Source: Sulfurovum sp. NBC37-1
GTDB lineage: Bacteria; Campylobacterota; Campylobacteria; Campylobacterales; Sulfurovaceae
Direction of reading: 5' to 3'
Length of the DNA: 64,000 nucleotides
Assembly (NCBI RefSeq): GCF_000010345.1
Contig: NC_009663.1
Coordinates: forward strand, 1,178,001-1,242,000
Below the pieces are notes generated by a model that had not been told where the DNA came from, made no database searches, and saw nothing but the letters and a program-made list of their open reading frames with translations. This document shows positions 8,756 to 19,200 of this stretch, in pieces. Position numbers and translations under genes: made by a program. Each line of letters begins with the position of its first letter. The stretch's first letter is position 1.

Positions 8756-8794
8756 TTTCATCTTCGTGTAGAACTCCATAGTGGAGAGATGAAA
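8756..8794 (+). terminator. Two-level hairpin after the LtaS-like gene
   Basis: TTTCATCT (8756-8763) pairs with AGATGAAA (8787-8794), enclosing the inner stem CTCCA-TAG-TGGAG. It lies 13 bases after the stop codon. The U-tract is poor, so the terminator role is tentative. Confidence 0.45.
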
Positions 8795-9524
8795 ATAACT
8801 TCTGTGTTAGATAGTGGAACTACAGTTCATATTGTTTTGTAGGATACCATTTATTTATGCAGATATGTTAAAGTCTATAAAATTATTCTTAAGCATAGTA
8901 ATAAAATCTCTATTGATTAACATAATATAAATTCTATTAAAAAAGCAACTCTCTACTTCTAGGCATAAATGTGTAAAGGGAAAAGTGAATTTAAAAAGTA
9001 CTATTTGACTAAAATATAAAAATAACTTCAATAATAGATAAAACCTAACCTATTTTGTATTTTTCGAATGACTTCATGTATAAACATCTTTCCAGTGGCA
9101 CTATTCAGATTAATTTGTATTCGGACCATCTTTTATTAAATATAAAAAAATTTAAAATTTCTATTCTGAGCATTTTTCAGTACCAACAATAATCCATCTG
9201 AAATTTTTTGTCACAAGTAATAAATTTGTTTTAATCATTTTTTCAATTATTCAGTGTTTGTCTTTTTTTGAGTAAATGTAATTTTCGATATGGGGTACGT
9301 CATCCATGTATATTAAAAATTCAATCAAGAACAACAGTAAAGTAATAAATTTTATACTATTTAATATTATTATTCCCTTATTCTGGCATGCAAAGAAGGA
9401 TCAAAATCTAGAATAATATAATACTAATAAATATAATAATTACCCCTTCCTCTAACGATATCTGTATAGTTACAGTACCGATCTCAATAGATAGCGTATT
9501 TCTGGGCAGCAGACACCATTTAAA
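8795..9524. other. AT-rich stretch of about 730 bp without a gene
   Basis: I see no supported coding sequence on either strand. The composition is markedly richer in A and T than the flanking genes, with many stop codons in all frames and runs such as AAATATAAAAAAATTTAAAA. No transposase, tRNA or structured RNA was recognised. It leads into the TetR operator array. Confidence 0.6.
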
Positions 9525-9662
9525 GAACAAATGTTCATAAAGAATTATTAATGAGTGCAAATAAATGAACAAATGTTCATAAGGAATAATATCTTAAATA
9601 ACATAAAAGAACAAATGTTCACTTACATTCGTACTCTACTCTTGACTTATGAACAAATGTTC
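9525..9662. promoter_or_regulatory. Four identical palindromic operators at exact 42-bp spacing
   Basis: GAACAAATGTTC occurs four times, at 9525-9536, 9567-9578, 9609-9620 and 9651-9662. Each is a GAACA-AA-TGTTC dyad, extended to TGAACA...TGTTCA in copies two and four. Starts are exactly 42 bp apart, i.e. four turns of B-DNA, so bound proteins would lie on one face of the helix. The last copy fills the spacer of the tetR promoter. The sequences between copies are mostly unrelated, so this is not a simple tandem repeat. The likely ligand is the TetR protein encoded at 9689. Confidence 0.9.
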
Positions 9663-9670
9663 ATTATAAT
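9642..9670 (+). promoter_or_regulatory. Promoter of the tetR operon
   Basis: TTGACT (9642-9647) and TATAAT (9665-9670) are separated by 17 bases, a near-consensus sigma-70 promoter. The fourth GAACAAATGTTC operator lies inside the spacer, so a bound repressor would block RNA polymerase. The AAAGGAG ribosome site of tetR follows. Confidence 0.85.
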
Positions 9671-9688
9671 ATCGTTAAAGGAGCCGCA

Positions 9689-10342
9689 ATGAACGAGCAG
9701 AGCGTTAAAACTCCCCTATCCAAAGGGGCTAAAACTAAAGAGAAAATATTGAAGAATGCCCTGAAACTCTTTTCATCCAAAGGGTATAAGGCAACAACGG
9801 TAAGAGATATAGCAGGGGCGATGGGAGTGAAGCAGAGCGCGCTCTATAACCACTTCAAGAACAAAGACGAGATACTGGAAACACTTATAAGCAACCTGAC
9901 CTCGTCAGCCATCGTCACATTATTTGACGATAAAGAGGGCCAGGAGCTCCATAAACAGGGGAAATCACTTCTAATGAACCTTGCCACTACCTTCAAGCTT
10001 ATTGGCTTTGACAGCCAAAATGAGGCGCTTTTAAAGCTTTTGATGCAGGAGATCTACCGTAACGAGCGAATACGGGAGATATACAACGAGCATTTCTACC
10101 AGGAGAACGTCAAAAAGCTCTCCGGTTTCTTCTTTGCAATGATGCAGGATGGGATGATTAAGTCCTCAGACCCCCTTTTGCTGGCAAATGAGTTCTTTTC
10201 TCCCCTGTTCTTCTATCAGATGCAGGTTTCTTTGCTAAAATTAGATAAAAAATCGACCTCTTCAGTTGTCTCTTTATTTGAAAAACATGTTGATTTCTTC
10301 TGGGATAATATTAAAATAGAGAAACAAGAGACGCTTTTTTAG
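9689..10342 (+). CDS. TetR-family transcriptional regulator
   Basis: This 217-residue regulator has the TetR DNA-binding domain at about residues 16-62; the recognition part reads TVRDIAGAMGVKQSALYNHF. The C-terminal helical ligand domain (65-217) is not assignable to a ligand. AAAGGAG sits 6 bases before the ATG. The operator in its own promoter implies autorepression, and the methyltransferase and YjdF-like genes immediately downstream should be co-regulated. The three extra upstream operators suggest cooperative or looping repression. These regulatory statements are inferred from sequence layout. Confidence 0.93.
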   Translation: MNEQSVKTPLSKGAKTKEKILKNALKLFSSKGYKATTVRDIAGAMGVKQSALYNHFKNKDEILETLISNLTSSAIVTLFDDKEGQELHKQGKSLLMNLATTFKLIGFDSQNEALLKLLMQEIYRNERIREIYNEHFYQENVKKLSGFFFAMMQDGMIKSSDPLLLANEFFSPLFFYQMQVSLLKLDKKSTSSVVSLFEKHVDFFWDNIKIEKQETLF

Positions 10343-10398
10343 ATAAATACTAAATAATATTAAAAGTTACAGATATTATTATATTAAGGAATATTAAA

Positions 10399-11007
10399 AT
10401 GAAAAATAAAGTAGATCACTTTGAACACAAGTCAAAATCATGGGATATGAACTCGAAAAGAGTACAGAATGCCAAAGGCATTGCAGATTTAATACTAAAG
10501 AATATAGAACTCACCCCTTCTGTAGAGATCATGGACTTTGGTGCAGGAACAGGATTGTTGAGTTACTTTGTTGCACCTCATGTAGGCAGGATCGTAGCGG
10601 TAGACAATTCCCCTTCTATGCTTCTTGAGTTCACAAAAAAGTGTGACGAGTTCGGCTGTGAGACCGAAGTGGTTGAAAAGGACCTCAGTATCGATACGCT
10701 CGAAAGAAAATTTGACGGTATCATCTCCTCCATGACCATTCATCATGTTGAAGATCAAAAGGCCCTCTTCTCCAAGTTCTACGACATGCTTAATGAGGGA
10801 GGCTTCATTGCCATTGCCGATCTTGACAGTGAAGATGGCAGCTTCCACAGTGACAACACCGGTGTCTTCCATCACGGGTTTGACAGACAGGCACTCGAAA
10901 AGATCGCTAAAGAGGCCGGATTTAAAGATATCCGCTTTGATCTGGCCAATACGATCAGCAAACCGTACCGTGACTTTACCGTCTTTTTAATGACTGCGGT
11001 GAAATAG
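10399..11007 (+). CDS. Class I SAM-dependent methyltransferase
   Basis: This 202-residue cytoplasmic methyltransferase has SAM-binding motif I DFGAGTG (46-52), an acidic residue ending strand 2 (AVDNSPSML, Asp72 region), and motif IV-like GIISSMTIHHV. The substrate cannot be told from sequence; the small-molecule Methyltransf_11/12 type fits best. It is the second gene of the tetR operon, 56 bases after tetR and 1 base ahead of the YjdF-like gene, so it should be controlled by the four-operator promoter. Confidence 0.9.
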   Translation: MKNKVDHFEHKSKSWDMNSKRVQNAKGIADLILKNIELTPSVEIMDFGAGTGLLSYFVAPHVGRIVAVDNSPSMLLEFTKKCDEFGCETEVVEKDLSIDTLERKFDGIISSMTIHHVEDQKALFSKFYDMLNEGGFIAIADLDSEDGSFHSDNTGVFHHGFDRQALEKIAKEAGFKDIRFDLANTISKPYRDFTVFLMTAVK

Positions 11008-11008
11008 T

Positions 11009-11605
11009 ATGAAATATTTATGGCTGGGTATCTTTTTTATCGCTTTGGTTTGGTCGGCTATCAACCCTAAAGACCAGTTCACCTGGTTTCTGGAAGTATT
11101 CCCTGCACTGATCGGCTTCATATTGATCGTAGTAACTTATAAAAAGTTCCCACTTACACCCCTGCTCTATACATTGATATTAGTACATATGATCATCTTA
11201 ATGGTCGGTGGTCACTATACCTATGCGGAAGTACCTCTTTTTGACTGGATCAGGGAAGTGCTGCATCAGAGCAGGAACAATTACGACAAAGTCGGACATT
11301 TCATGCAGGGGTTCGAACCTGCAATCCTTGCCAGAGAGATACTGATAAGAAAAGAGATCGTTCACGGGTCACGTATCTGGCTGAACTACATCGTTCTCAG
11401 TATCGTCCTGGCGTTTTCCGCTTTTTATGAACTGGTCGAGTGGTGGGTTGCCCTGGCAACGGGCGATGATGCAGAAGCATTTTTGGGCACGCAGGGATAT
11501 ATCTGGGATACACAGTCAGATATGATGTATGCACTTATCGGCGGCATAACTGCCCTGCTTCTGCTCGCCCGCTGGCATGACAGGCAATTGCGGGAAATAG
11601 AGTAA
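11009..11605 (+). CDS. DUF2238/YjdF-like inner-membrane protein
   Basis: This 198-residue protein has about six transmembrane helices. It shows the family's conserved segments: GGHYTYAEVPLF, the acidic-histidine segment YDKVGHFMQGF, and AFYELVEWWVA with two acidic residues in a helix. Function of the family is unknown; the His/Asp/Glu pattern within the membrane suggests metal or proton chemistry, which is speculation. The ATG follows the methyltransferase TAG by one base, so the two are likely translationally coupled and under TetR control. Confidence 0.88.
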   Translation: MKYLWLGIFFIALVWSAINPKDQFTWFLEVFPALIGFILIVVTYKKFPLTPLLYTLILVHMIILMVGGHYTYAEVPLFDWIREVLHQSRNNYDKVGHFMQGFEPAILAREILIRKEIVHGSRIWLNYIVLSIVLAFSAFYELVEWWVALATGDDAEAFLGTQGYIWDTQSDMMYALIGGITALLLLARWHDRQLREIE

Positions 11606-11644
11606 CGTTTGACTTGAGAAATGGTTGTGCCTGTAGGGGGATAA

Positions 11645-12634
11645 CTATTTCTCTCCAAAGTTTTTGTTATCTATATTATCGAAAGGAATTTTCTTTTCAT
11701 TGCAATATTCTTCAATCTCTGAATCATTTTTAAAATATGAATCACTAAAATCATCAAATTCCTTTTCAACTGAATTATAATATCTATCTTCAACAGACAG
11801 TATTTTTTCAGTATTTTCGATAAACTTTTCAAATTCTTTATTGATTTTACATAACTTATCAATAGTTTTAAAATCTAGTTCTTTTAGCTTTGATTGATAT
11901 AAAATTTTGCTTTTATATGGATTTGAGTTTAATTCAATTATACCTATTCCAAAAGATTGATTTAATCGTTCCATTTCATCTATAAGACTATCGCTGATTT
12001 CAAAAGCTACTAAATATCCATAATTTGCCCAACTAGAATTTGAGACAGCCTGAAAATATGCTTGTTTTAATTCATAGTCTGTGTTAATTTCTTTTTTTAG
12101 TTCATACGAAGTTATTTTAAATGTATCACCTTTATTGAGGATTTTCATAAAAGCTTGATTTACTTTTGAGGATAAGTTTAAAAACTTGATACCAATCATA
12201 TCTGGATGAATCCATTTTTGGTTCTTATCACTATTATTTTTTGATTGTTCGTGAAAAATAGTTTTTGAATAGATATTCTGATTTTTCAAATAGCTACTTA
12301 ATAATTTATGCAAATCTCTTTCTTTATATGTTAATGAAGGTTTTATGTTTTTTTTCTTTTCGGATACCTCATTTTGAAGGTTTTCAATATCTAATTCTTG
12401 TTCATATTTTGCAAGATAATATAAATAGGTCCCACCTTCTCCTTTTATTCTCTTGACCCTAGAGTCATTATTTCTAATAAAGTCACCAAGCAAGGCTGAT
12501 ATCGTCGCTTCTGGTGTTTTTCCTTTACTAAAATCATAATATTTTTTTGAAGTTATATGATTAAGAACATCTTTATGAGTAACTATTTTTTTTAAATCTT
12601 CTAAGCTTTTTAGAATTGCTTCTTTCACTGTCAT
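11645..12634 (-). CDS. HARE-HTH plus PD-(D/E)xK-like protein (COG2958 type)
   Basis: This 329-residue protein begins with a HARE-HTH winged-helix domain (residues 1-75: TVKEAILKSLEDLKK... ending KGEGGTYLYYLAKYE). After a charged linker come HPDMIGI (about 143-149), SYELKKEI (about 176-183) and AVSNSSWANYGYLVAF. The Asp, the ExK and the following Q/Y segment match a restriction-endonuclease-like core. The coding sequence is visibly richer in A and T than its neighbours, which suggests acquisition by transfer. No methyltransferase or specificity gene lies beside it. A defence role is possible but unproven. TAA at 11645 and ATG at 12634; a weak GGA precedes the start. Confidence 0.8.
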   Translation of the reverse strand: MTVKEAILKSLEDLKKIVTHKDVLNHITSKKYYDFSKGKTPEATISALLGDFIRNNDSRVKRIKGEGGTYLYYLAKYEQELDIENLQNEVSEKKKNIKPSLTYKERDLHKLLSSYLKNQNIYSKTIFHEQSKNNSDKNQKWIHPDMIGIKFLNLSSKVNQAFMKILNKGDTFKITSYELKKEINTDYELKQAYFQAVSNSSWANYGYLVAFEISDSLIDEMERLNQSFGIGIIELNSNPYKSKILYQSKLKELDFKTIDKLCKINKEFEKFIENTEKILSVEDRYYNSVEKEFDDFSDSYFKNDSEIEEYCNEKKIPFDNIDNKNFGEK

Positions 12635-12979
12635 AATTTTCCTTCAAATTTTTTCAGATAACTATTTATTAGGGGGAAAGTATATCCCTTTATTTATGTT
12701 AGGAGTATACAAAAAATATCCTGCTATTTCAAGAAAGGTAGCAATTTGCCATATTGTCAGTAGTTTCTCTTTAGAAACTCTAAGATCGTAAAGTTCTTAT
12801 GTCCTTTTAGGCAGAAATAAGCCAATATACGGACAAAACTAGTAAATACGGTTTCATCTATGATGAAAAGTTTCTTTAGTAAAGCGTTCCCCTACTTGTT
12901 GATTTCAGGCAATAGAGAGGACATGATATCCTGCTCTTTTTAAGGGGAAAAATCGTTTTGTATTGCGAGTGGTGTGCGA
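12635..12979. other. Intergenic stretch, 345 bp, no gene seen
   Basis: No supported reading frame. It contains small hairpins: GTTTCT-CTTT-AGAAAC near 12765-12780 and TTTCATC-TAT-GATGAAA near 12852-12868. The AT-rich part adjoins the nuclease-like gene and may hold its promoter. Confidence 0.5.
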
Positions 12980-13549
12980 TCAGTGTTTCTTGATCTCCGC
13001 GATGATCACACCTCTGAGATCACCCTCTTTGAAACCTGTCGCTTTGTCGTTCGGATAAGCGGTCTTGATGGCTTCAGAGATCTTGGGAGAAAGATCGGTG
13101 CCGTGGCACTTGAGGCAGACAGCTTTGGCAACGAGAGGTTTATAGACTCTTGTTACATCGCCCTCTTCCACTACCTTGATATCTTTCGGGCTGAATTTTT
13201 TGGCCTGGATGGATGCAACATATTCCTCCATAACCTTCCGGTCTGTGGCATCGGGTGTATTGACTTTGCCGTTTCTTACTTTGAGGGACGTTCTTCTTAC
13301 TTTTGCATAAGGAGGAAGTTTCTTGTTCACTTCATTGGTGATATCGTTCGCACTGCCTGTACAGAAGGCAAGCGCGGTCAATCCTGTTTTGTCCTCTTTC
13401 ATTTTGGCCTGAAGCTGTGATTTGAGGGCACCGCCCAGCATTTTGATGTATTTGACACCTTCGAGTTTAACATTTGGTGTCTGTGCCGTATCGGCTGCCA
13501 TAGTTGAAGTGGCGATCAGCAAAGATGCTGCAAATAAACTTAGTTTCAT
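12980..13549 (-). CDS. Periplasmic Tll0287-like (DUF3365) haem protein
   Basis: This 189-residue exported protein has a signal peptide (cleavage near Ala19) and a Tll0287-like domain. It carries one c-type haem site, CLKCHG (Cys145, Cys148, His149). Upstream features are typical of DUF3365: the FCTGSANDITNEVN segment and the VRRTSLKVRNGKVNTPDATD segment. These proteins are thought to be haem redox or sensor domains of the periplasm; no partner is seen here. It appears monocistronic. The start has a run of AAGG-like bases (AAGGACAAAAGT) ahead of it. Confidence 0.87.
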   Translation of the reverse strand: MKLSLFAASLLIATSTMAADTAQTPNVKLEGVKYIKMLGGALKSQLQAKMKEDKTGLTALAFCTGSANDITNEVNKKLPPYAKVRRTSLKVRNGKVNTPDATDRKVMEEYVASIQAKKFSPKDIKVVEEGDVTRVYKPLVAKAVCLKCHGTDLSPKISEAIKTAYPNDKATGFKEGDLRGVIIAEIKKH

Positions 13550-13643
13550 ACTTTTGTCCTTGTTTTTTATTTTTCGATTATAGTAAAGATAGGTTAACCA
13601 CAGATAAAACTATATGATACCCAGTGTGCTGTAAATTATCGTT

Positions 13644-16241
13644 TTATGTCTCATCATGTTCGGTTTCACCTGGCGGCATCGGCACAAAGTATCCTATGAG
13701 CAAAAGCAATGTTCCCACCACGATAAAAGAGACAATGCGTTCAATGGTTCCGGAGTGTGCAAGTTCTACAAAGAAGAGTTTGAGTACCACAACGATGAGT
13801 AGCCCAAAACCTCCCAGCCAAAGTATTTTTTGCCCATAACGTTTGGAAAGTACCATTAAAACAATGGCTATCATGCTCCAAAGTAATGACAGTCCTGTTT
13901 GGAAGTAGTCACTATCCCATAATGCATGCATATTGTATGCTATACCTTGAGAGTGGTGTACCGCTCTTGCGAAAATGACAGTGATCAATAGAATTCCCAT
14001 TATCGCTACTGCACCATAGAGCGTATTCCCTGCCTCTTTGGACAATAAGTTTTTTTGACGATATCCCCAGTAACCCATCATAGCCAAGACCATTATCTGT
14101 ATGATGTCAAGCAGGTTGAATACAGGCAATGCATTCCCCACAGGCACCACTGAAAAAGTACGTAGCTGCCATACCCCCAAAGCCGTCAATAGACCGCCTG
14201 CACCCAACATCTGGTACGCTTCCCTTTGTTCTTCCAGCCAACCTCTATACTGTTTGGGAAGCATGAGTAAAAAAGAAACTACAAGAGGCACACATGCCAA
14301 AGCCATAAGCGAATCACTCTGTTGATGGTAAAGATTTTCTATATGATAATGCAATTCCAAACTAACAACAAGAACAAAGAACCAGAGCCCTGCGACATGA
14401 ATAGCCTTGGCCCACTGCCATTCTTTTCGGTAGAGATAAAGCAGTAAAAAGTGCAAGAGTAAAAAGATACCATAAAGTACGGCTCCCAAATCTACAAAAG
14501 GATGCACATAAAGCAGTCTGATGATACCTCCCGCCTGTAAAAAAAAGACAAGCATCCCCAGAAAAAGAAAGCCCTGAAGAGTCTTTACAAGTAATTGCCA
14601 CTGTACTTTCATCGTCACAGCAACCAAAAGCAAGGTGCCTGCGATAAGTGTAAACAGAATGTCCTGTCCTGCTACAAAAGCGTATATACGCGGTAAAATA
14701 TTCAATGTCCCCGTAAACCAGAACAATATGGCAAAAAACAAATAGACTTTAGCGATAAATACATCAAGTGCAGGAAGTACATGTTTATGTGTATCTAGCA
14801 AATACGCCGCGATGAATGTGGCTGTGATGATGATAAGATAACCCAGATATTCCGCCAGAGTCAGACTATTGTAATATCCTACAGAATCCGGATAGACAAA
14901 AAGAGCAACAAACAGTAGAGCCATACCAAAGTAACGTGTTAAAGGACGAGACTGTTTCAGTGCTATCCAGATAATACCGGTACTCTCAAGTGACCAGAGT
15001 GCAGCAGAGACATCTGCATCAAAAATGTACGGTATGGCTATGGTAAAAAAGACCACACTGAGTGCCAGAAACGACTGCGCTAAAAGCAAAGTACGTTCTT
15101 TGTTTTTCAGCCAAAACCAAAGTGCCAGGTAAAGCAGACCCAAAAAGAGTGCACTGTAAGCTTCTGCATAGGAAAAATCGTGTACCAAACTTATCTGTAA
15201 AGGAAATGCTATCATCGGTAAGCCAAAGACCAATGTTCCATCTACAAGATTTTTAGGCTCAAATGGATGTTTGATGGTAAACAAAACAGAAATACACAAA
15301 TACATAAAGAAATACAGTATCAGAAACGGTTCAGTCGTAGTAAAAAGTTCTGACTTGTAACGTAAAACACCCCACACCGTTGCGATGACAAAGGTAAAAA
15401 GGAAACCAACCACATTTAACACACGCCATGAACGGAACCATGCGACGATGAACAGACCAAGGTTTAAGAAAGCATAGTAGGAAAACAGCATGATATGAGA
15501 ACCATCTCCGCTTGAAGTCAGGATGGGTACCAGAAAACCGCCTGCCGTTGCAAAAAGTGCCAACGGCAGGGAATCTTCCATCACGGCCAAAATCGAGCCT
15601 AATACTACTACACCAAGCATTAAAACAAATGCCATTTCCAAAGAGAGTAAGCCATAAAACTTCGATGCCCCGTAGATGAGCAGATAGAGTATCGCCACGC
15701 CAAGTCCCTGGAGTATCTGTCCGTAGGCACCTTCTCTGTCACGCAGTCTCCAGCCCGTCACTATCAATGCCACGGCAATCAGGGCAATACCCCATAAACG
15801 CATCTCTATGCTTATCACACTGTGTTCTGCGGCATATTTGACCAAAAATGCCAAACCAAAAAAGAGTATCACTCCTCCTATGCGCACAAGCAGATTGCCG
15901 CCGGTAAAGTAGTTACTGAGCATTTGCATAAGCCATGAGGGTTCGGTATGCACATACGCTTCTTTAGGAGCAGTATCCCTTGTTGGTTTAGGTGATTCAT
16001 GTGCCATTTCCAGTTGTGAGACTGCACTGACATATTCCGGCTCCTCTTCTGCCTGATCCTCCGATTCAACGGGTTTCGTTTCAGGTTTGACTGCTTGCTG
16101 TTCAACAGTCAGAGTTTGAGCTACAGGTTTTGTATCTTTGTCCAATAGTCTGGATACTATTTTTTCCAAGTGTTTGACTCTGTTTTGAAGTGTAAATATC
16201 CAAAGGCCTAATACGATAATCCAAAATGCTGATGTGTTCAT
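13644..16241 (-). CDS. DUF2339 multi-pass membrane protein
   Basis: This 865-residue integral membrane protein has an N-terminal helix, a coiled/charged segment to about residue 100, then roughly 25 hydrophobic helices to the end. The family is recognised from the layout: an N-terminal anchor, a charged linker, then WLMQMLSNYFTGGNLLVRIGG leading into the multi-helix region. Function is unknown. Its start lies 3 bases after the stop codon of the aas-like gene, so it is translationally coupled within the merR-aas operon and may belong to envelope lipid or glycan biology. Confidence 0.88.
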   Translation of the reverse strand: MNTSAFWIIVLGLWIFTLQNRVKHLEKIVSRLLDKDTKPVAQTLTVEQQAVKPETKPVESEDQAEEEPEYVSAVSQLEMAHESPKPTRDTAPKEAYVHTEPSWLMQMLSNYFTGGNLLVRIGGVILFFGLAFLVKYAAEHSVISIEMRLWGIALIAVALIVTGWRLRDREGAYGQILQGLGVAILYLLIYGASKFYGLLSLEMAFVLMLGVVVLGSILAVMEDSLPLALFATAGGFLVPILTSSGDGSHIMLFSYYAFLNLGLFIVAWFRSWRVLNVVGFLFTFVIATVWGVLRYKSELFTTTEPFLILYFFMYLCISVLFTIKHPFEPKNLVDGTLVFGLPMIAFPLQISLVHDFSYAEAYSALFLGLLYLALWFWLKNKERTLLLAQSFLALSVVFFTIAIPYIFDADVSAALWSLESTGIIWIALKQSRPLTRYFGMALLFVALFVYPDSVGYYNSLTLAEYLGYLIIITATFIAAYLLDTHKHVLPALDVFIAKVYLFFAILFWFTGTLNILPRIYAFVAGQDILFTLIAGTLLLVAVTMKVQWQLLVKTLQGFLFLGMLVFFLQAGGIIRLLYVHPFVDLGAVLYGIFLLLHFLLLYLYRKEWQWAKAIHVAGLWFFVLVVSLELHYHIENLYHQQSDSLMALACVPLVVSFLLMLPKQYRGWLEEQREAYQMLGAGGLLTALGVWQLRTFSVVPVGNALPVFNLLDIIQIMVLAMMGYWGYRQKNLLSKEAGNTLYGAVAIMGILLITVIFARAVHHSQGIAYNMHALWDSDYFQTGLSLLWSMIAIVLMVLSKRYGQKILWLGGFGLLIVVVLKLFFVELAHSGTIERIVSFIVVGTLLLLIGYFVPMPPGETEHDET

Positions 16242-16244
16242 TTG

Positions 16245-19200
16245 TTATCCCTTCCGGTTTTCACTCATCTTTTGAGCCAAGCTCTTAGCTCCTTTAAAGT
16301 CAGCCTTTCCTGTCCCAAGTTTTGGTAGCTCTTCTACTTTATAGTACTCGCCAGGCACAAAAAGAGGGTTCATTTCCAGTGATTTTATCTTCTCTTTGAG
16401 TGTCTCTATTTCCATCTCTCCTTCAAGAAGAAGCACAAGCTTTTCACCCTTTTTGGCATCTGGCAATGCAGCAACTGCTATTTGGTCATTTTCGCCTAAC
16501 ACAGTTGCTATTTCAAACTCTACAAGACCGAGGCTTACCATCTCGCCGGCTACTTTGGCAAAGCGGCTGTAGCGATCAACTATGGTGAGGAAACCATCTT
16601 CATCTATGCGTCCTTTGTCTCCGGTGACGTACCAACGAATGCCATCGATCTCTTTGATGACAGAGGCTGTCTTTTCAGGGTCTCCGATGTAGCCTTTCAT
16701 GATCTGTGTACCCCCTATGAGTATCATGCCCTCTTCTCCTGTTGGAAGCTCTTCGAAACTCTCAGGATCGACTATCTTGAAACTTGATCCAGGTACAGGC
16801 AGTCCTACCGTACCTATCTTGTGACCTATCTGAGGTTTCCAAGAATCCTGCATGAGTACGTCCGGTATGTTTATGGAGGCTACAGGTGTAGTTTCTGTAG
16901 CACCGTAACCTTCGTAAATGTCATGTCCGAATTTCTTTTTAAACTCGTCTCGTATCTCTTGGGGGAGTTTTTCTGCTCCTGCTATGACCATACGAAGATC
17001 TTTAAACATCAAAGGATGCAGCTTCTTGTTACGTGTATAAAGTCTGAAGAAGGTAGCTGTCGCAAAAAGCATCGTCGCTTCATACTTCGCAGCCATCTTC
17101 CCTATGCCAAATCCATCCGTCGGGTCAGGATGGCACACTACAGGTAAGCCTTCTATCAGCGGCAGGAGTGTCGTTACGGTGAGCCCGAACGAATGGAAAA
17201 TAGGCAAGGTCCCCAACATGACATCATCATCTTTAGGATTGATGAGCGTAATGGCCTGCTTGATGTTCCCCATCATATTTTTATGGCTAAGTTCTATGCC
17301 TTTTGGTGTACCTTCACTGCCACTTGAGAAAAGTATTGCAGCTGTCTCTTCCAAGTCTGCATCTTTGATATAGAACAGGCTCAGTAAGCACGCAGGTAAA
17401 AGTTTGACAAGTCCCAAAGTAAACACTCCTTTGACTTTACCCATCTTCGCTTTGATATCTTCAAGGTAAATGACTTCCACTTTTGAGAGTACTTCACCCA
17501 AGTCAAATCCTTTGGCTTTGAGTTTTGTGACAAACTGTTTTGAGGCTACCACTTTTGTGATGTTGGCGATCTTTAGCGCATGAAGTAGTGATGCTTCACC
17601 ACTTGAGTAGTTTAGATTTACAATCGTTTTGCCAAGTGTTAAAATTGCCATATTTGCCATGGATCCGGCTACTGAAGTAGGTAACAACAGCCCAATGTTT
17701 TGACTCTCTTTGAGTATGGGTTTGAGGGCAGAAGCGATCATCAGCGTGCCTGTGACAAACCTGTCACCATTTACCTCTACGCCAGTAGAATCAGCAATAC
17801 AGAGTTTGCCACCCTGCTCTTTTGCAGCCCTTATCCATGCTTTTTGCAATGAAGGCAGCGTCTGTGTATAGGTTTTCCAACTCTTCACGGAGAGATCAAA
17901 CACAGCTTTTTTGACCTCACTTGCACCACTATGCACATTCAACTCCTCTCCAAATGTGACAGAGATGTCTTTATTTGTGTTGCGTTTCATTTTGTTGGAA
18001 GCATATGAAAAGTTGTCTTCCCACAACCCTCTTAGATAAAAAGGTATGATGACAGCATCTTCGGCATCTTTGGCCGCCACTTCAAAACCTCTTTGAAAAG
18101 TACCCAGGTGTCCATTACGGGACAGATGCCCTTCAGGAAACAGCGCCACAGTCTCACCTCTGTTGAGTGCTGCGGTCACCAAAGCCAAGGCACCTTTGCT
18201 TCCACGACTTGAGATGGGTATCACCCCGAAGAAATCCAGAAACGGCTTCAGGTACCATTTATCATAATAGCTTCTCTCCATCACAAAACGTATCTGTTTG
18301 GGGTATGCCATCTGGAGGATCGCCCAGTCCAGGAAAGAGACATGGTTTCCCAAAAGGAGTACGCCTTTATCGGCAGGTATATTTCGGAGTCCATCTACAT
18401 GCAAACGGTACTTAAACCCTATGATCATACGTACAACATACCGAACGAGTGACTGAGGGAGCTTGATAAATGTATATCCCATCCCCAGTAGCGAAACCGT
18501 TGCAATAATATAGAACAACCCTACTGCATCTAAATTGAAGTAGCCAAACAGTGCCGTAAGAATGAGAAAGCCGAACATACTCACATTTTGCATAAAGTTG
18601 TTTCCCGCAAGTACTTTTCCCAGGATAGGCGACGGGGCGGCAAACTGGATGATGGCATTAAGGGGTACGACAAACAGTCCTGCAGAAAACCCAAATAGGA
18701 ACAGTGCACTTCCCAATGTCCATAGTGAGGAGAGTGTCGGCATCATAAAAAGCATCACAGTCACACCCAGCGCCCCTAGCGGGATGATACCTGTTTCAAT
18801 GTAGTTTCTACTCACACGCCCTACCACCATGGAGCCTGCTATCATCCCAAGCCCGGAGAGTGCCAACAGTCCTTGTGCCGTCACTGTATCTGTTACGCCC
18901 AGTGTTGCCTTAAGATACTCTCCAAAGATAGCAAGTACCACCTGTGAAACACCCCAGATAATACTTAGACCCAAAATACTCAACCATACTGCACTGTTTT
19001 GCCTGATTATAGAAAGATTTTCTTTTAGATAATGCAGATCTTTGTACGCTTGGGGCTCGAAGGCCATACTCTCATCTATAGCGACAGGTTTCACTTTTTT
19101 GACCAATCGGCGAGCCAGTATATATTCAAGGATGCTTGCTCCAATGAGCATATACCCAACCGGCGCGATATAGGTTAAAATTTCAGAAGGTATCACACTT

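Noticed and set aside
9525-9662. CRISPR-like layout of repeats and 30-base spacers
   Set aside because: The repeats are 12-bp dyads, there are only four, one fills a promoter spacer, and no cas genes are present; operators explain it better.
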